IMG/VR virus record: IMGVR_UViG_3300020394_000003
Span: 62,001 to 126,000 of that record
Source of the DNA: a virus
Length of the DNA stretch: 64,000 nt
Direction: 5' to 3' (one strand)
The notes under the pieces were generated by a model. The model saw only the letters and a program-made list of their open reading frames with translations, searched no databases and was not told the origin of the DNA. A program made the translations under genes and the position numbers. Shown here piece after piece: positions 46,426-55,566 of this stretch. Every line of letters starts with the position of its first letter. Positions within the stretch are counted from its first letter, which is position 1.

Positions 46426-46865
46426 ATAAGAAAGAATTGAAAGCAGCCCTGAAGCCATTAATCAAAGAGTGCATCAAGGAGGTGATGTTTGAAGAAGGCG
46501 TGTTATCCTCGGTCATCCAAGAAGTTGTCAAGGGAACGTCTGCACAAATGGTAACAGAGGTAGAGAGGAAGGTGGCACCTGCACGGACTCAAAAAGAACG
46601 AGTCCGTACAGGTCGCCCCGATCCGGCTCAAGCACTACAAGAAAGAAAAAGTAAATTATTAAATGCTATTGGGGCTGACGCATTCAATGGCATCGATATT
46701 TTTGAGGGTACAACCCCGGCCTCGCAGGGGAGAACAGTGGGTGAAGGAAAACACATGCCGGATGTACTAGGCGATGATCCAACTGATGCGGGGGTTGATA
46801 TCAGCAATCTTTTCGCTTCATCAGGACACTCATGGGATATCCTTGCTAGAGGAAATAAAAAATAA
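46422..46865 (+). CDS. Hypothetical protein with helical N-terminus, between protease and bS21
   Basis: 147 residues, overlapping the protease stop by 4 bases (ATGA). The N-terminus (NKKELKAALKPLIKECIKEV) is the same charged-hydrophobic helix pattern as at 39329 and 45430. A conserved-looking block LLNAIGADAFNGIDIFEGTT (about 74-93) and a C-terminal VDISNLFASSG segment follow. I do not recognise the family. A head-associated role is inferred from the cluster. Confidence 0.55.
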   Translation: MNKKELKAALKPLIKECIKEVMFEEGVLSSVIQEVVKGTSAQMVTEVERKVAPARTQKERVRTGRPDPAQALQERKSKLLNAIGADAFNGIDIFEGTTPASQGRTVGEGKHMPDVLGDDPTDAGVDISNLFASSGHSWDILARGNKK

Positions 46866-47101
46866 TGGCAGTTAATGTTTCAGTTAAAGCTCGTAGAAAT
46901 GAGCACTCCGATAGGTTAATCCGTCGGTTTATTAAAAAGTGTAAGAAAGAAAAGGTTGTTGAGAAGTATCGTGAGCGCACTGATTTTTACCAAAAGCCTT
47001 CTGTTAAAAGAAGAAATAAAAAAAGACGAGCCGAGCGCATGCGAGAGATCGAACGATTAAAGCGTGAAAAATATACACAACGCGCTAAATACAGAAAGTA
47101 A
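46865..47101 (+). CDS. rpsU: Phage-encoded ribosomal protein bS21
   Basis: 78 residues, strongly basic. It follows bS21 along almost the whole length: N-terminal VSVKARRNEHSDRLIRRFIK (residues 4-23), KKCKKEKVVEKYRERTDFYQ (22-41), then KPSVKRRNKKRRAER, corresponding to the bacterial pattern of a single-strand start, helix with RRF-KKC, a Y-KPS turn and a basic helix. bS21 sits on the 30S platform near the anti-Shine-Dalgarno helix and affects mRNA selection. Phage bS21 copies are known from marine phages. It is coupled by TAATG to the gene before it, in the late head-gene cluster. Confidence 0.9.
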   Translation: MAVNVSVKARRNEHSDRLIRRFIKKCKKEKVVEKYRERTDFYQKPSVKRRNKKRRAERMREIERLKREKYTQRAKYRK

Positions 47102-47135
47102 ATGTTTGAAGAGTTGGATATCTTCTCAATCGCAT

Positions 47136-47144
47136 ACTATTTAC
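47136..47144 (+). promoter_or_regulatory. Candidate late promoter (ACTATTTAC)
   Basis: Matches the core motif with C as the last base, followed by AAAAAG, 34 bases before the ATG at 47179. It separates the head cluster from the fibre island. Confidence 0.45.
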
Positions 47145-47178
47145 AAAAAGCACATATTGCAATTTAGGAGATTAAATA

Positions 47179-47571
47179 ATGTCAATCAAACAGCCCTATT
47201 CAACTAGCATACGAAACGTTGGCTCGTATCAGTCCTCTGGCCGGCCATGGTGCCAAGGGAATATTAACGCGAGTACCGTCCAGCAAGTCGATTTTCCATT
47301 TGTAACACGATGGATTTGTATCATCAACAATCACGCCACACAAGATCTTAAAGTAGGATTTTCGTCCGCCGGCGTAGCTGGATCAAATTATTTTACTGTT
47401 CCCGCCGCTGGCACCACCACCACACCCGGACCCGCATCTTCAATTAGACTAGAACTCAAATGTGCGTCCATTTACCTATTAGGCTCTGGTGAAGTCGATG
47501 TTGTTGCGGGATTGACAAATATTCCAAGAGATCAAATGCCTTCCTTAGCGGGCGCAGACGGTATCGGCTAA
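47179..47571 (+). CDS. Small beta-rich structural protein (possible decoration or fibre-base protein)
   Basis: 130 residues, with TTAGGAG upstream. It is beta-rich throughout: WICIINNHATQDLKVGFSSA (about 51-70), NYFTVPAAGTTTTPG, SIRLELKCASIYLLGSGEVD (about 92-111). The pattern suggests a single beta-sandwich of the type used in virion surface proteins. Function unknown. It starts the fibre island and is followed after 14 bases by a fibre-like gene. Confidence 0.55.
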   Translation: MSIKQPYSTSIRNVGSYQSSGRPWCQGNINASTVQQVDFPFVTRWICIINNHATQDLKVGFSSAGVAGSNYFTVPAAGTTTTPGPASSIRLELKCASIYLLGSGEVDVVAGLTNIPRDQMPSLAGADGIG

Positions 47572-47585
47572 TAGGAGTTCAATAA

Positions 47586-48440
47586 ATGAGTTTCGGATGG
47601 GCATACATCAACTGCGAAGATATCGCCATTACAAATATGAGCGGACCTACGGGTTCGATTTTAGTTCGTTCTGATACGTTTGAGGTTTCTGGTACACAGA
47701 ACTTCATGCTATATCATGAGCCTAGTACCGGAGGCCCACGGCATAATTTGTCTCTAACGGGCTCGTTTAGACAGCTAGGAGATTATAACGTCACAGGAGC
47801 AGTGTCGGTTACAGGTTCTGTAAATGTACTAGGTCCTGTAAAAATGTGGTCTGATTTGGTTGTAGAGGGCAACGTTGTCGCCAATACCTTCGATGTTGTG
47901 CACACAACTTTGACCGAAGTACAGTCTTCTGGTAGCACACGTTTCGGCAATGATACTAATGATACCCATGTGATCACAGGTAGGACCACATTTGCTGGCG
48001 CCGGCGCTGACCCTTACCCTGCTATGGTTGTTACTGCATCAGCCGCAGCACCCGGCTCCGGTAATACATCTTATATTGGTTTAAGAACAAAGCGCCCTCC
48101 TACAACTCTAGCCGTTAGTGGGAGCTTTTCAAAGCAATATGATCCGCACTATATTGGCACAACTACAATTAATTTAACAAACAATATTACAGGTTCAATT
48201 ATTGGCGTTAAGAATGGCGGAGCAGTTAACATTACGCTACCTACAGCCCATGCTACACCCGGTAGAATTTTAATTATTAAAGACGAATCCCTAACCCAAC
48301 CAAGAACTAGCGGTAACAAGATAACAGTTTCTTGTCAGTCTGGTGAACAAATTGATGATCAAAACGAATATTACATAATGGGTTCACGCGCTGCCCTGAC
48401 TCTGTATGCAGACGGAGTAAATCAGTGGTTTATCTTCTAA
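47586..48440 (+). CDS. Fibre-like structural protein with shared C-terminal module
   Basis: 284 residues. The middle has short beta repeats of the triple-stranded fibre type (VTGAVSVTGSVNVLGPVKMW, VEGNVVANTFDV). Residues about 195-284 form a module also found in the proteins at 52606 and 53885: INLTNNITGSIIGV, then VNITLPTAHATPGRILIIKD, ITVSCQSGEQIDD and a closing LTLYADGVNQWFIF. This module probably folds as a C-terminal trimer cap or head domain. AGGAG precedes the ATG. Tail-fibre or capsid-fibre function is inferred. Confidence 0.62.
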   Translation: MSFGWAYINCEDIAITNMSGPTGSILVRSDTFEVSGTQNFMLYHEPSTGGPRHNLSLTGSFRQLGDYNVTGAVSVTGSVNVLGPVKMWSDLVVEGNVVANTFDVVHTTLTEVQSSGSTRFGNDTNDTHVITGRTTFAGAGADPYPAMVVTASAAAPGSGNTSYIGLRTKRPPTTLAVSGSFSKQYDPHYIGTTTINLTNNITGSIIGVKNGGAVNITLPTAHATPGRILIIKDESLTQPRTSGNKITVSCQSGEQIDDQNEYYIMGSRAALTLYADGVNQWFIF

Positions 48441-48466
48441 GTCATGATTTCAGGAGGGCTGCATAA

Positions 48467-51400
48467 GTGGGATACAACGTTCTATCAGGTTCGATTACAC
48501 TCGGCAATTCCGGCTCAATCGAGATCACCGGATCGTTTTATGGATCATTAGAGGGCCGAGTAACAGCGAACAGTACGATTCCTCACGGTACTGTTTATTC
48601 AATCACCAATGCTGATACTGATCGGCTAATAACGGCGAATAACGGAACCGGAAACGCGTTTAACGCGGAAGAGGCCCTGACATTTAGCTCGGCAGATCGA
48701 AAGCTTACAGTTAGAGGCCTTGACGGTCAGGCGACTACAACTGTTGAAATTACTGGTGCAACAGAAAATAAACTTTTTCATGTAAGAAGCCCCACAAATC
48801 AAAATTTAATTTTTGCTACTGGATCTGGCCTCGTAGGGTTTGGTACTAATGCCCCTGAATATTTGGTCACAATCTCAGCGTCCACTAATCCGCTTGCATT
48901 GCACGGCCTTCAGACGGTAGAACTTGCTAATACTTCTAGCTACCTTGCTGTAGAACCCTCCACAGGAAGATTGGTTTTAACTAGCTCGGCTCAAGGCAGC
49001 GGCGGCGGTGGCGCCGGCGGAACTATAGGTAGTGCCGAAGACGGTGATTATACAGACGGACTGTATACTGATTTTACAACATCTACTGCAATTGGTACAG
49101 CGGTTGATAGATTTAATGAAGTTTTAAAAATTCTAGCACCATCACCGGCCCCAGCGCTATCGGCAATTAATGAAAATGTGACTGATGGTGTTACTGCCAA
49201 ATTATCTTTTGGTGCTTCTGGCCCTATCTCAACATTCTCATCGGTAGGAACCGCCGCGGGCTTTAGCGCTGTTGACCGTGCTGCTTCATATGCTGCTGGA
49301 ACTAGTGGTGCTAATATAAGATTAGGGGTTTACGACGGTACGACTGACATTTCAGGACTGCTAAATCCTGATGTTGCACAGAGTATCACAAACGGACACA
49401 TTGCATTTTCTAATGACGCATTTGGTAATGCAAACGAAGGCACGTTAAAATTAGAGGTCAACGGGGCTACGCTGCACACAGCATCTTTAGCGGCTCTAAC
49501 GGGCAGAGGCAACCCAGCTTCAGGAGCGGATGATAACTTATCGACAGACTCTGGATTCACGGATGTTTCTGTTGCAGCATCTAGTTTTGACGGCAATGGT
49601 TCTGAGTGGTATATTTTTAAGCACAGGACAGCAGCGTATAAGGTCGATGCCAACGACATGAGAAATGGCTGGAACTACGCCCGTGTAATTCACACCGTTG
49701 GCGGCGTAGACCGCATAACTAACTTTGTCGAATGGGTCGTCGACCCATCAGGATCGTCTAACAACCTAGCAGCGAGCAATGCTAGAATTGAGAATATATC
49801 TACAGCCGGATCAAAGTATTTATCTGGTGTTCAATACAATACAAGCGCCCAAGCTAGCTATAAAGTAGACGTTGAGAACTACTATCAAAATGTATACCCA
49901 GCCTCGGGAACACCTATATCATTTGGAGTAACGAATGTCGCGACTCCATCTGCACAGGCTGCACCAGATATCGCAAGCGATGAAGATTTTAGTAAACTTT
50001 TACGAGTCACTGGTAGTTTGGTCCTGAACGTTGATAATCTTCTAAGCGGAGCGATCACTGCAAATATAACTGCCACACACCCTCTTAAAAACACTCTTAG
50101 CAACGCCGGCGCAGCGACAACAGGTAATGGCTTCTTAATTGATAACAGGACGTTAGCCAGCACGAACTTAATTGAAAGATTTCACGATGAATCTTACAGA
50201 AAACAGTCCGGTAGTTATGACAGCCAAGCCTTAGCATCAGGAAATGCTACTGACTGGACTTCAAGTAATCACATGGTTGCAACAGGATCGGCAGGGCATA
50301 CCGATGGGTTGCTCATGTACAACCAGCAATTACGTAGCCCCAGTGCATCAGACCTTCCTAATGCTGGAAACTTTAGTAAACTTATAAATGTTAATGCTGG
50401 CCAACCAGATTATTCATCTGTATCGGGCAAGCGCACTTTTTACCGTAAGTTTCAAAACACAAGCGGTGCCACCATCCGCGATATAAAAATTACTTCTGAT
50501 AAAGCTAGTGCACAAATCATCAGCACTCATGATGCCCTAACGCATAACAAAATTAAAGTATTTACTAAAATTCCTGAAACTACGGGCTGGATGGACATCT
50601 CACAAAATTTTGTGTATGGTAGCACGTCGGACGATGCAGGTGCCCTTATTGATGGCGCTACTGACAACGCTAACCTTGCCAACACAAACGATAGCATTCA
50701 TTGTATTACATTTGGAACAGTTGGCGTAGCTAATAATGACTATGTGATGGTAAAGGTCGAAGCTGACGCAAGCTGGGTAGGTGCATATAACACGTTAAAT
50801 TTACAATTAGGAGCCTCAGATGTGTCAGCACCAACAGAGGCTCCGCAGCTGGATGATATCGAAACGGACGCTTCTGGTGTTTCTGATGCAAAGTTATCAT
50901 TTGGAGCCGCAAACGCGATTGACGACTACACACCCGCTACAGGCTCCGCGTTAGGATTATCAGACTTTAATTCGAATGTAAACTATCCAGAAAGTGGCGA
51001 CCGTCTTGGCGTATTCAGCTCTAAATCTAATATTGTTGGAGACCTTAACGACGACATTGGAAGCAACGGTCAAAATTACCCAGCGGATTCATTTAAGGAC
51101 GCCTACACTGGTACTCTAGAGTTGCATGTTAACGGTCGCAAGGTTCATGAGATTAATTTAGCATCCACCCTTAATGCGATCACAAATGATTTTAACGGCA
51201 ACAACTCTGGATTTAGTGTTTCGGCTGTAGCGTTTAGCAAAACAACAGATCTGATCCCTGACTATACAAAACCATACAGAACAGGTACATTTCAAATTGG
51301 CGCAGCCGATCAGGATTTAGGATTTAACACCGCTAGGGTCGTGCATAAGCGCTCGGGTCTAAGCGATGTTAATACAAACTATATCGAGTGGGTTGTCGAT

Positions 51401-52606
51401 ACTGATGCTAATGCTCTAGCGGCTTCTGATGTTGTTTTAAATAACTTTAGTCATGCAGACATATATTATCAATCGGGAGTCCGATACTTTGCGGCGCAAC
51501 CAAGCGCTTCATTTGCTTACAGGGCCTCTAACGTTTACAGAAACGTATATCAAAATGGCACCGCTGTTTCTTACCCAATAACTACAAATTGTTTTGTAAA
51601 TAATGTTCAAATTGTCGGCACTGGCGTGAATTCTTTAAGCGCCGACGCCGCTAGTGTTTCACTCCCTGCATTGAACAACGGAGCATTTTGTGAAGCTGCC
51701 GATATTCATGTTACAGGCAATGTCGTGCTTGACAATACCACATCTATTAAGGGCGGACTAGGCCTGTTTACAGATATCGATGCTTCAGTAAACTCACAAA
51801 TTTTGCATCCGCTCAAATCAAATTTAGTATCTAGCACACTAAGCAAAACTGACTTCATGCATTACTCTGGCACAATTGGCAGTACCACATTGGCAGCACA
51901 GGAATACTTTGGTCTAGAAACTTATAGACTACAGTCGTCAAGCTACAACAACCAGACAAATGTGACTGATACAAACTTAAGTTGGGATTCGCAAATTTCA
52001 GTTAATGACGCGGGATCTTACGCTAACTATGCAGACGGCCTTGTGACTGCAAACGGGTATGTTATTTCCCCGTTGCAAATTGGTAATTCTGGAGATACCA
52101 GAAACTCCGCAGAAGGGGGGTCGCTTCAGGCTCCAAACGGAAGTCCAAACTACTCAACACTCACTAACTCAACTAGAACATACTACAGATACTTTAGAAA
52201 CACTACTGGTCTTGCAAAAGCTACATTTACAATTACATTATACGGAGATGCATATTTATGTGCTAAATCAGGCGCATTTTATACTGGCGCCCTAGGAGCG
52301 AATAAGAATATCAATGTTGAATTAAGAGTTCCGTTTGACTCCGGGTTTACGGGCCCCGACGATACTTCAACAGATTGGGCTGATTGTATTAAACCATATG
52401 CTGCGGGAACACAACCAACCGAAGATGGTGTAGGTGTCTTTAATGGCGGCGGCTCGGATTTGACTCAAACAGTCCCCACCGGCGGCCGCAACATACCAAT
52501 TCAATTACAAGCCAGACAAATAAGAAACAATCAGTATTTTGTTTTGAAGATCACTGCACACAAGGATTGGACTGGATACTTATCTAGGATCGGGATCACT
52601 TACTAA
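48467..52606 (+). CDS. Large fibre protein with two tandem homologous modules (1379 residues)
   Basis: The start is GTG at 48467, supported by AGGAGGG 8-9 bases upstream. The N-terminus (GYNVLSGSITLG) matches that of the protein at 55614 (SYNLLSGSVEF). Residues about 225-785 and about 788-1379 are two diverged copies of one module. Matching pairs include TLKLEVNGATLHTASLA with TLELHVNGRKVHEINLA, NFVEWVVDPSG with NYIEWVVDTDA, YLSGVQYNTSAQASY with YQSGVRYFAAQPSASF, and PDYSSVSGKRTFYRKFQNTS with PNYSTLTNSTRTYYRYFRNT. The modules are beta-rich with many Asn/Gly/Ser/Thr residues. A receptor-binding or long-fibre role is inferred. The stop overlaps the next start (TAATG). Confidence 0.7.
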   Translation: MGYNVLSGSITLGNSGSIEITGSFYGSLEGRVTANSTIPHGTVYSITNADTDRLITANNGTGNAFNAEEALTFSSADRKLTVRGLDGQATTTVEITGATENKLFHVRSPTNQNLIFATGSGLVGFGTNAPEYLVTISASTNPLALHGLQTVELANTSSYLAVEPSTGRLVLTSSAQGSGGGGAGGTIGSAEDGDYTDGLYTDFTTSTAIGTAVDRFNEVLKILAPSPAPALSAINENVTDGVTAKLSFGASGPISTFSSVGTAAGFSAVDRAASYAAGTSGANIRLGVYDGTTDISGLLNPDVAQSITNGHIAFSNDAFGNANEGTLKLEVNGATLHTASLAALTGRGNPASGADDNLSTDSGFTDVSVAASSFDGNGSEWYIFKHRTAAYKVDANDMRNGWNYARVIHTVGGVDRITNFVEWVVDPSGSSNNLAASNARIENISTAGSKYLSGVQYNTSAQASYKVDVENYYQNVYPASGTPISFGVTNVATPSAQAAPDIASDEDFSKLLRVTGSLVLNVDNLLSGAITANITATHPLKNTLSNAGAATTGNGFLIDNRTLASTNLIERFHDESYRKQSGSYDSQALASGNATDWTSSNHMVATGSAGHTDGLLMYNQQLRSPSASDLPNAGNFSKLINVNAGQPDYSSVSGKRTFYRKFQNTSGATIRDIKITSDKASAQIISTHDALTHNKIKVFTKIPETTGWMDISQNFVYGSTSDDAGALIDGATDNANLANTNDSIHCITFGTVGVANNDYVMVKVEADASWVGAYNTLNLQLGASDVSAPTEAPQLDDIETDASGVSDAKLSFGAANAIDDYTPATGSALGLSDFNSNVNYPESGDRLGVFSSKSNIVGDLNDDIGSNGQNYPADSFKDAYTGTLELHVNGRKVHEINLASTLNAITNDFNGNNSGFSVSAVAFSKTTDLIPDYTKPYRTGTFQIGAADQDLGFNTARVVHKRSGLSDVNTNYIEWVVDTDANALAASDVVLNNFSHADIYYQSGVRYFAAQPSASFAYRASNVYRNVYQNGTAVSYPITTNCFVNNVQIVGTGVNSLSADAASVSLPALNNGAFCEAADIHVTGNVVLDNTTSIKGGLGLFTDIDASVNSQILHPLKSNLVSSTLSKTDFMHYSGTIGSTTLAAQEYFGLETYRLQSSSYNNQTNVTDTNLSWDSQISVNDAGSYANYADGLVTANGYVISPLQIGNSGDTRNSAEGGSLQAPNGSPNYSTLTNSTRTYYRYFRNTTGLAKATFTITLYGDAYLCAKSGAFYTGALGANKNINVELRVPFDSGFTGPDDTSTDWADCIKPYAAGTQPTEDGVGVFNGGGSDLTQTVPTGGRNIPIQLQARQIRNNQYFVLKITAHKDWTGYLSRIGITY

Positions 52607-53706
52607 TGAGCACTGGAAAGACCAATATAACCTCGACCCAGTTTGCAGCCAAGAAGCTTCTTGGTAAGGCGCATACCTCTAATTTAAAATCAGATGTTAA
52701 TGAATCAGTACCCTCTAACGTATCGATGCCCTTTGAATCAATCTTTGGAGAGTCAATTCCTAATGACCCGGGCACTGATTTTTACACTGTTTATGGAACC
52801 CCGGGAACTGTTGAGCAAGTATACTTTGATGTGGTATCCATCAGCGATACCATTTATGACGCCGATGACACCGGCGGTGGTGGCGACGAATCCTCTACCT
52901 CCGGTCCCCACGGCTACTACCTGAAGCTACCAGCAGCTTATGAGACGACATCTTCTAATCCTAGTAGAGGAACTGGCGAGTTTACAAATGGCAAACGAGT
53001 ATACGATTCTCGCGGTGGCTTACAATTGGTTCCACCCTTAGTTTCAAACGCTAGCCCAAACAGATACTTCTTAAAGCTATACAAGGGAGATCCAACAGAT
53101 CCAGCGAATGAAATTACTTCTGGAGATAGCGTCGACTGGCAGGTTGATTATTACTCAGGGATCATCTTTATTCAAGATTATAACTCCGCACGCGTCCCAG
53201 TAACAGCATCAGCATATCTATATGTGGGTAAATATCTAGATGAAAGAATTGTACAAATTTCAGGTTCTGGCGGCGGCGGCTCCGGCGCCGGAATATTTAC
53301 AGAAATTGATAATAACGAAGCTTTTGTTACTAGTAGTTTGACAATTGGGGCAAATACTAATCCAACTCATACGTTAACATTAGTTGGAAACTCCCACTTA
53401 TCTGGTGGAATATCTCACAAGCGCCACCACACAACAGAGAATTACACTGTGACACTATCGGATTATTATATTGGCGTAGATACAAATTCAAGTCAGGTTA
53501 CTTTGACGTTGCCATCCGCTGGATCTACAACTAGCGGTCAGACATTCGTCGTAAAGGACGAGGGCGGAAACGCAGGTACTAATAATATTACAGTTCATAT
53601 TGCTGGTAGTGACACCATCGACGGAGGACACTCAGTAGTGCTAGAATCAGCATATGCTGCAGTGTCGATATATAGCAATGGTCTTTCGGGCTATTTTGTT
53701 TATTGA
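52606..53706 (+). CDS. Fibre-like structural protein with shared C-terminal module
   Basis: 366 residues. The N-terminal 130 residues are extended and acidic. A GYYLKLPAAYETTS strand and a FLKLYKGDPTDPANEI segment follow, then VDWQVDYYSGIIFIQDY (about 185-201) and YLYVGKYLDERIVQISG. A Gly/Ser hinge (SGGGGSGAG) leads into the C-terminal module (about 275-366): YTVTLSDYYIGV, VTLTLPSAGSTTSGQTFVVK, ITVHIAGSDTIDGG, AAVSIYSNGLSGYFVY. This is the same module as in the proteins at 47586 and 53885. It is probably a fibre or adhesin subunit. Confidence 0.65.
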   Translation: MSTGKTNITSTQFAAKKLLGKAHTSNLKSDVNESVPSNVSMPFESIFGESIPNDPGTDFYTVYGTPGTVEQVYFDVVSISDTIYDADDTGGGGDESSTSGPHGYYLKLPAAYETTSSNPSRGTGEFTNGKRVYDSRGGLQLVPPLVSNASPNRYFLKLYKGDPTDPANEITSGDSVDWQVDYYSGIIFIQDYNSARVPVTASAYLYVGKYLDERIVQISGSGGGGSGAGIFTEIDNNEAFVTSSLTIGANTNPTHTLTLVGNSHLSGGISHKRHHTTENYTVTLSDYYIGVDTNSSQVTLTLPSAGSTTSGQTFVVKDEGGNAGTNNITVHIAGSDTIDGGHSVVLESAYAAVSIYSNGLSGYFVY

Positions 53707-53739
53707 TAACCACTTCATCTAGCTCTTTTTAAATAAGTC

Positions 53740-53757
53740 AAGTATTTTAAAATACTT
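53740..53757. repeat. Perfect 18-base palindrome (AAGTATTTTAAAATACTT)
   Basis: A perfect inverted repeat with no spacer, 34 bases after the stop of the fibre gene. As RNA it could form a weak A/U hairpin. As DNA it could be a protein-binding site. It is A/T only except for one G/C pair per arm and lacks a GC stem, so it is a poor terminator. Confidence 0.5.
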
Positions 53758-53790
53758 AAAAGAATATACCCTAAAAACGCATAAAAGCAC

Positions 53791-53799
53791 ACTATATAG
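53791..53799 (+). promoter_or_regulatory. Candidate late promoter (ACTATATAG) inside an imperfect palindrome
   Basis: The motif lies in GCAC-ACTATATAGA-GTGC (53787-53804), in the 178-base gap before the 53885 gene. Downstream the leader contains a GCCCT/AGGGC hairpin (53822-53843) with an inner GC/GC extension and a strong GGAGGG ribosome-binding site at 53871. Nothing else is seen in the gap. Confidence 0.4.
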
Positions 53800-53884
53800 A
53801 GTGCACGCTTCAGAAACATTAGCCCTGCTATATGCGGAAGGGCGTGCTAAAGCAATTTTAAATACATTTTGGAGGGTATAAATA

Positions 53885-55480
53885 ATGGCTTATAAATTTC
53901 AATTAGGAAGCTTTACAGCTTCGGGCTCCATTAAGGTTGAGGATACGCTTGACGCGGCTTCAACTTTGCAAATTGGTGGAGTTGGGGTCACAGCAACCGC
54001 AGCTGAGATTAACCTCATTGATGGTGGTACCGCTCGCGGAACCACTGCTGTAGCATCCGGCGACGGATTCTTACACAATGATGCTGGAACCATGAGAATG
54101 ACTAGTGTCGATAAGATGGCGGATCTTTTCGCTGGAAACGCGCTATCAGCCTCTTCTGGTGTTCTCAGTGTTAAAGCTGATGACGCATCTTTGGAGATCA
54201 ACTCTGACGCACTTAGAGTTAAAGAAGGTGGTGTTACCAACGCAATGCTTGCTGGCTCTATTGCCAACGCTAAGCTTAGCAACAGTGCTATCACACTAAA
54301 CCCCGGTGCAGGATTAGGTGCATTGGGTTCTGTTTCACTCGGTGGTTCTATCAGTATTGCTGTTGACGGCGTTCTTGAGGACCTTGACACCCTTGGTGCT
54401 CCAAGCGCTGATGGTGAATTCCTTGTTGCTACAGGTGCTGGCGCTTTCGCTTACGAAAGTGGTGCAACTGCTCGTACTAGCATTGGTCTTGGTACCGGTG
54501 ATAACGCTCAGTTCAACGCCGTCATCATTGCTGATGACGCAGCATTTGGTGCAGTTGGTGATACCGACATGTTAACCATGGACGCTGGTAGTGACATCAC
54601 AGTTGCTGCCGATCTCGACTTTGTTATCGGAAAAGCAGGTGGTCTTACTCTTGCTGACGGTGCTGTCCAGTCAACCGCTGCAGAGCTTAACTTACTCGAC
54701 GGTGCAGGTGCCGGTTCTGTTGTCAACAACAAAGCTGTAATCTACAACGGCGGCGGTGTTGTTATCGGTCAGTCTCTCGCGACTGCTGATGATGGCCACC
54801 TCGGTAACCAAACAACCCCACAGATGATTCAGATGAAGGCTACTCGCGTTGAGTTCAACCAAGCTGTTGTGTTCAACGATGACATCTTCGTATCTGGCTC
54901 TACAGTGACAATGGATCAACAGCATCTTGTTATTCAAGATAAGCTTATTGGTCTTGGTTTCGTTTCTGGTTCTGTCACAGATGACAATGTTTCCGCCCCC
55001 GGCGACCGCGGATTTATCTTCGGTATGCACGGCGAAGACAACGTTGCTATGCACTGGGATGAAGGTTCGTCTAGATTCAAGTTTATCAAAACGGACTCAC
55101 TTCCTACCGCTACTACGGTTAACGAAGTTTCCAAGGCTGACCTTGAGGTTGGTGTGCTTCACGCTTCCAGCGTTGTCGCCCCGCTTTCACTCAGCATTGA
55201 TGCACAAGCTCAAGACGCAATTAACCTTTCTTCTGCTGCAGGTAAGGTTGTATACGTCACTGGCACCTTGGCCGCTAGCCGAAGCACTACGCTTCCAGCT
55301 GCGCCAAACGTCGGTGATCAAATTGATGTCAAGCTAGCTGCCACTGGTGGTAACTCACTTACAATCGAAAAGGGTGCCGATGGGCACAACATCGATGGTG
55401 GTGATTCAATCATCCTTGAGTCAGACTTCGCTGCTGTCAAGCTCGTTTACGTTGCTGCTAACACATGGAGAGTCTTCTAA
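53885..55480 (+). CDS. Abundant fibre-like virion protein with shared C-terminal module
   Basis: 531 residues, low in aromatics and rich in Ala/Gly/Ser/Asp. The first 300 residues have fibre-type repeats (two AAEINLIDG/AAELNLLDG segments at about 38-46 and 266-274). A middle IFVSGSTVTMDQQHLVIQDK block follows. The C-terminal module (about 440-531) ends in SIILESDFAAVKLVYVAANT as in the proteins at 47586 and 52606. Codon choice shifts toward AAC, GAC, CTT, GGT and CGT relative to neighbours, and it has its own structured leader and a strong terminator, which together suggest very high expression. A major fibre, whisker or capsid-decorating role is inferred. Confidence 0.68.
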   Translation: MAYKFQLGSFTASGSIKVEDTLDAASTLQIGGVGVTATAAEINLIDGGTARGTTAVASGDGFLHNDAGTMRMTSVDKMADLFAGNALSASSGVLSVKADDASLEINSDALRVKEGGVTNAMLAGSIANAKLSNSAITLNPGAGLGALGSVSLGGSISIAVDGVLEDLDTLGAPSADGEFLVATGAGAFAYESGATARTSIGLGTGDNAQFNAVIIADDAAFGAVGDTDMLTMDAGSDITVAADLDFVIGKAGGLTLADGAVQSTAAELNLLDGAGAGSVVNNKAVIYNGGGVVIGQSLATADDGHLGNQTTPQMIQMKATRVEFNQAVVFNDDIFVSGSTVTMDQQHLVIQDKLIGLGFVSGSVTDDNVSAPGDRGFIFGMHGEDNVAMHWDEGSSRFKFIKTDSLPTATTVNEVSKADLEVGVLHASSVVAPLSLSIDAQAQDAINLSSAAGKVVYVTGTLAASRSTTLPAAPNVGDQIDVKLAATGGNSLTIEKGADGHNIDGGDSIILESDFAAVKLVYVAANTWRVF

Positions 55481-55513
55481 GATATTATCTTGGAATTCTA
55501 TTCCTCAAACTTT

Positions 55514-55542
55514 GGGGGCCCTCTTCGGGGGGCTCCCTTTTT
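55514..55542 (+). terminator. Intrinsic terminator with UUCG tetraloop
   Basis: GGGGGCCCTC-TTCG-GGGGGCTCCC forms a 10-pair stem (two G-U pairs) capped by TTCG and is followed by TTTTT. It ends transcription after the 53885 gene. Confidence 0.88.
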
Positions 55543-55566
55543 GTTTGGAACATTCCCAAACAGTCT

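Noticed and set aside
53877-53884. TATAAATA, identical to the T4 late promoter
   Set aside because: It lies between the ribosome-binding site and the ATG of the 53885 gene, so a transcript starting about 10 bases later could not encode the full protein from that start.
53707-53884. tRNA or riboswitch in the long leader
   Set aside because: The hairpins do not form a cloverleaf, there is no TTC-arm consensus or CCA-like end, and no known riboswitch core is visible.
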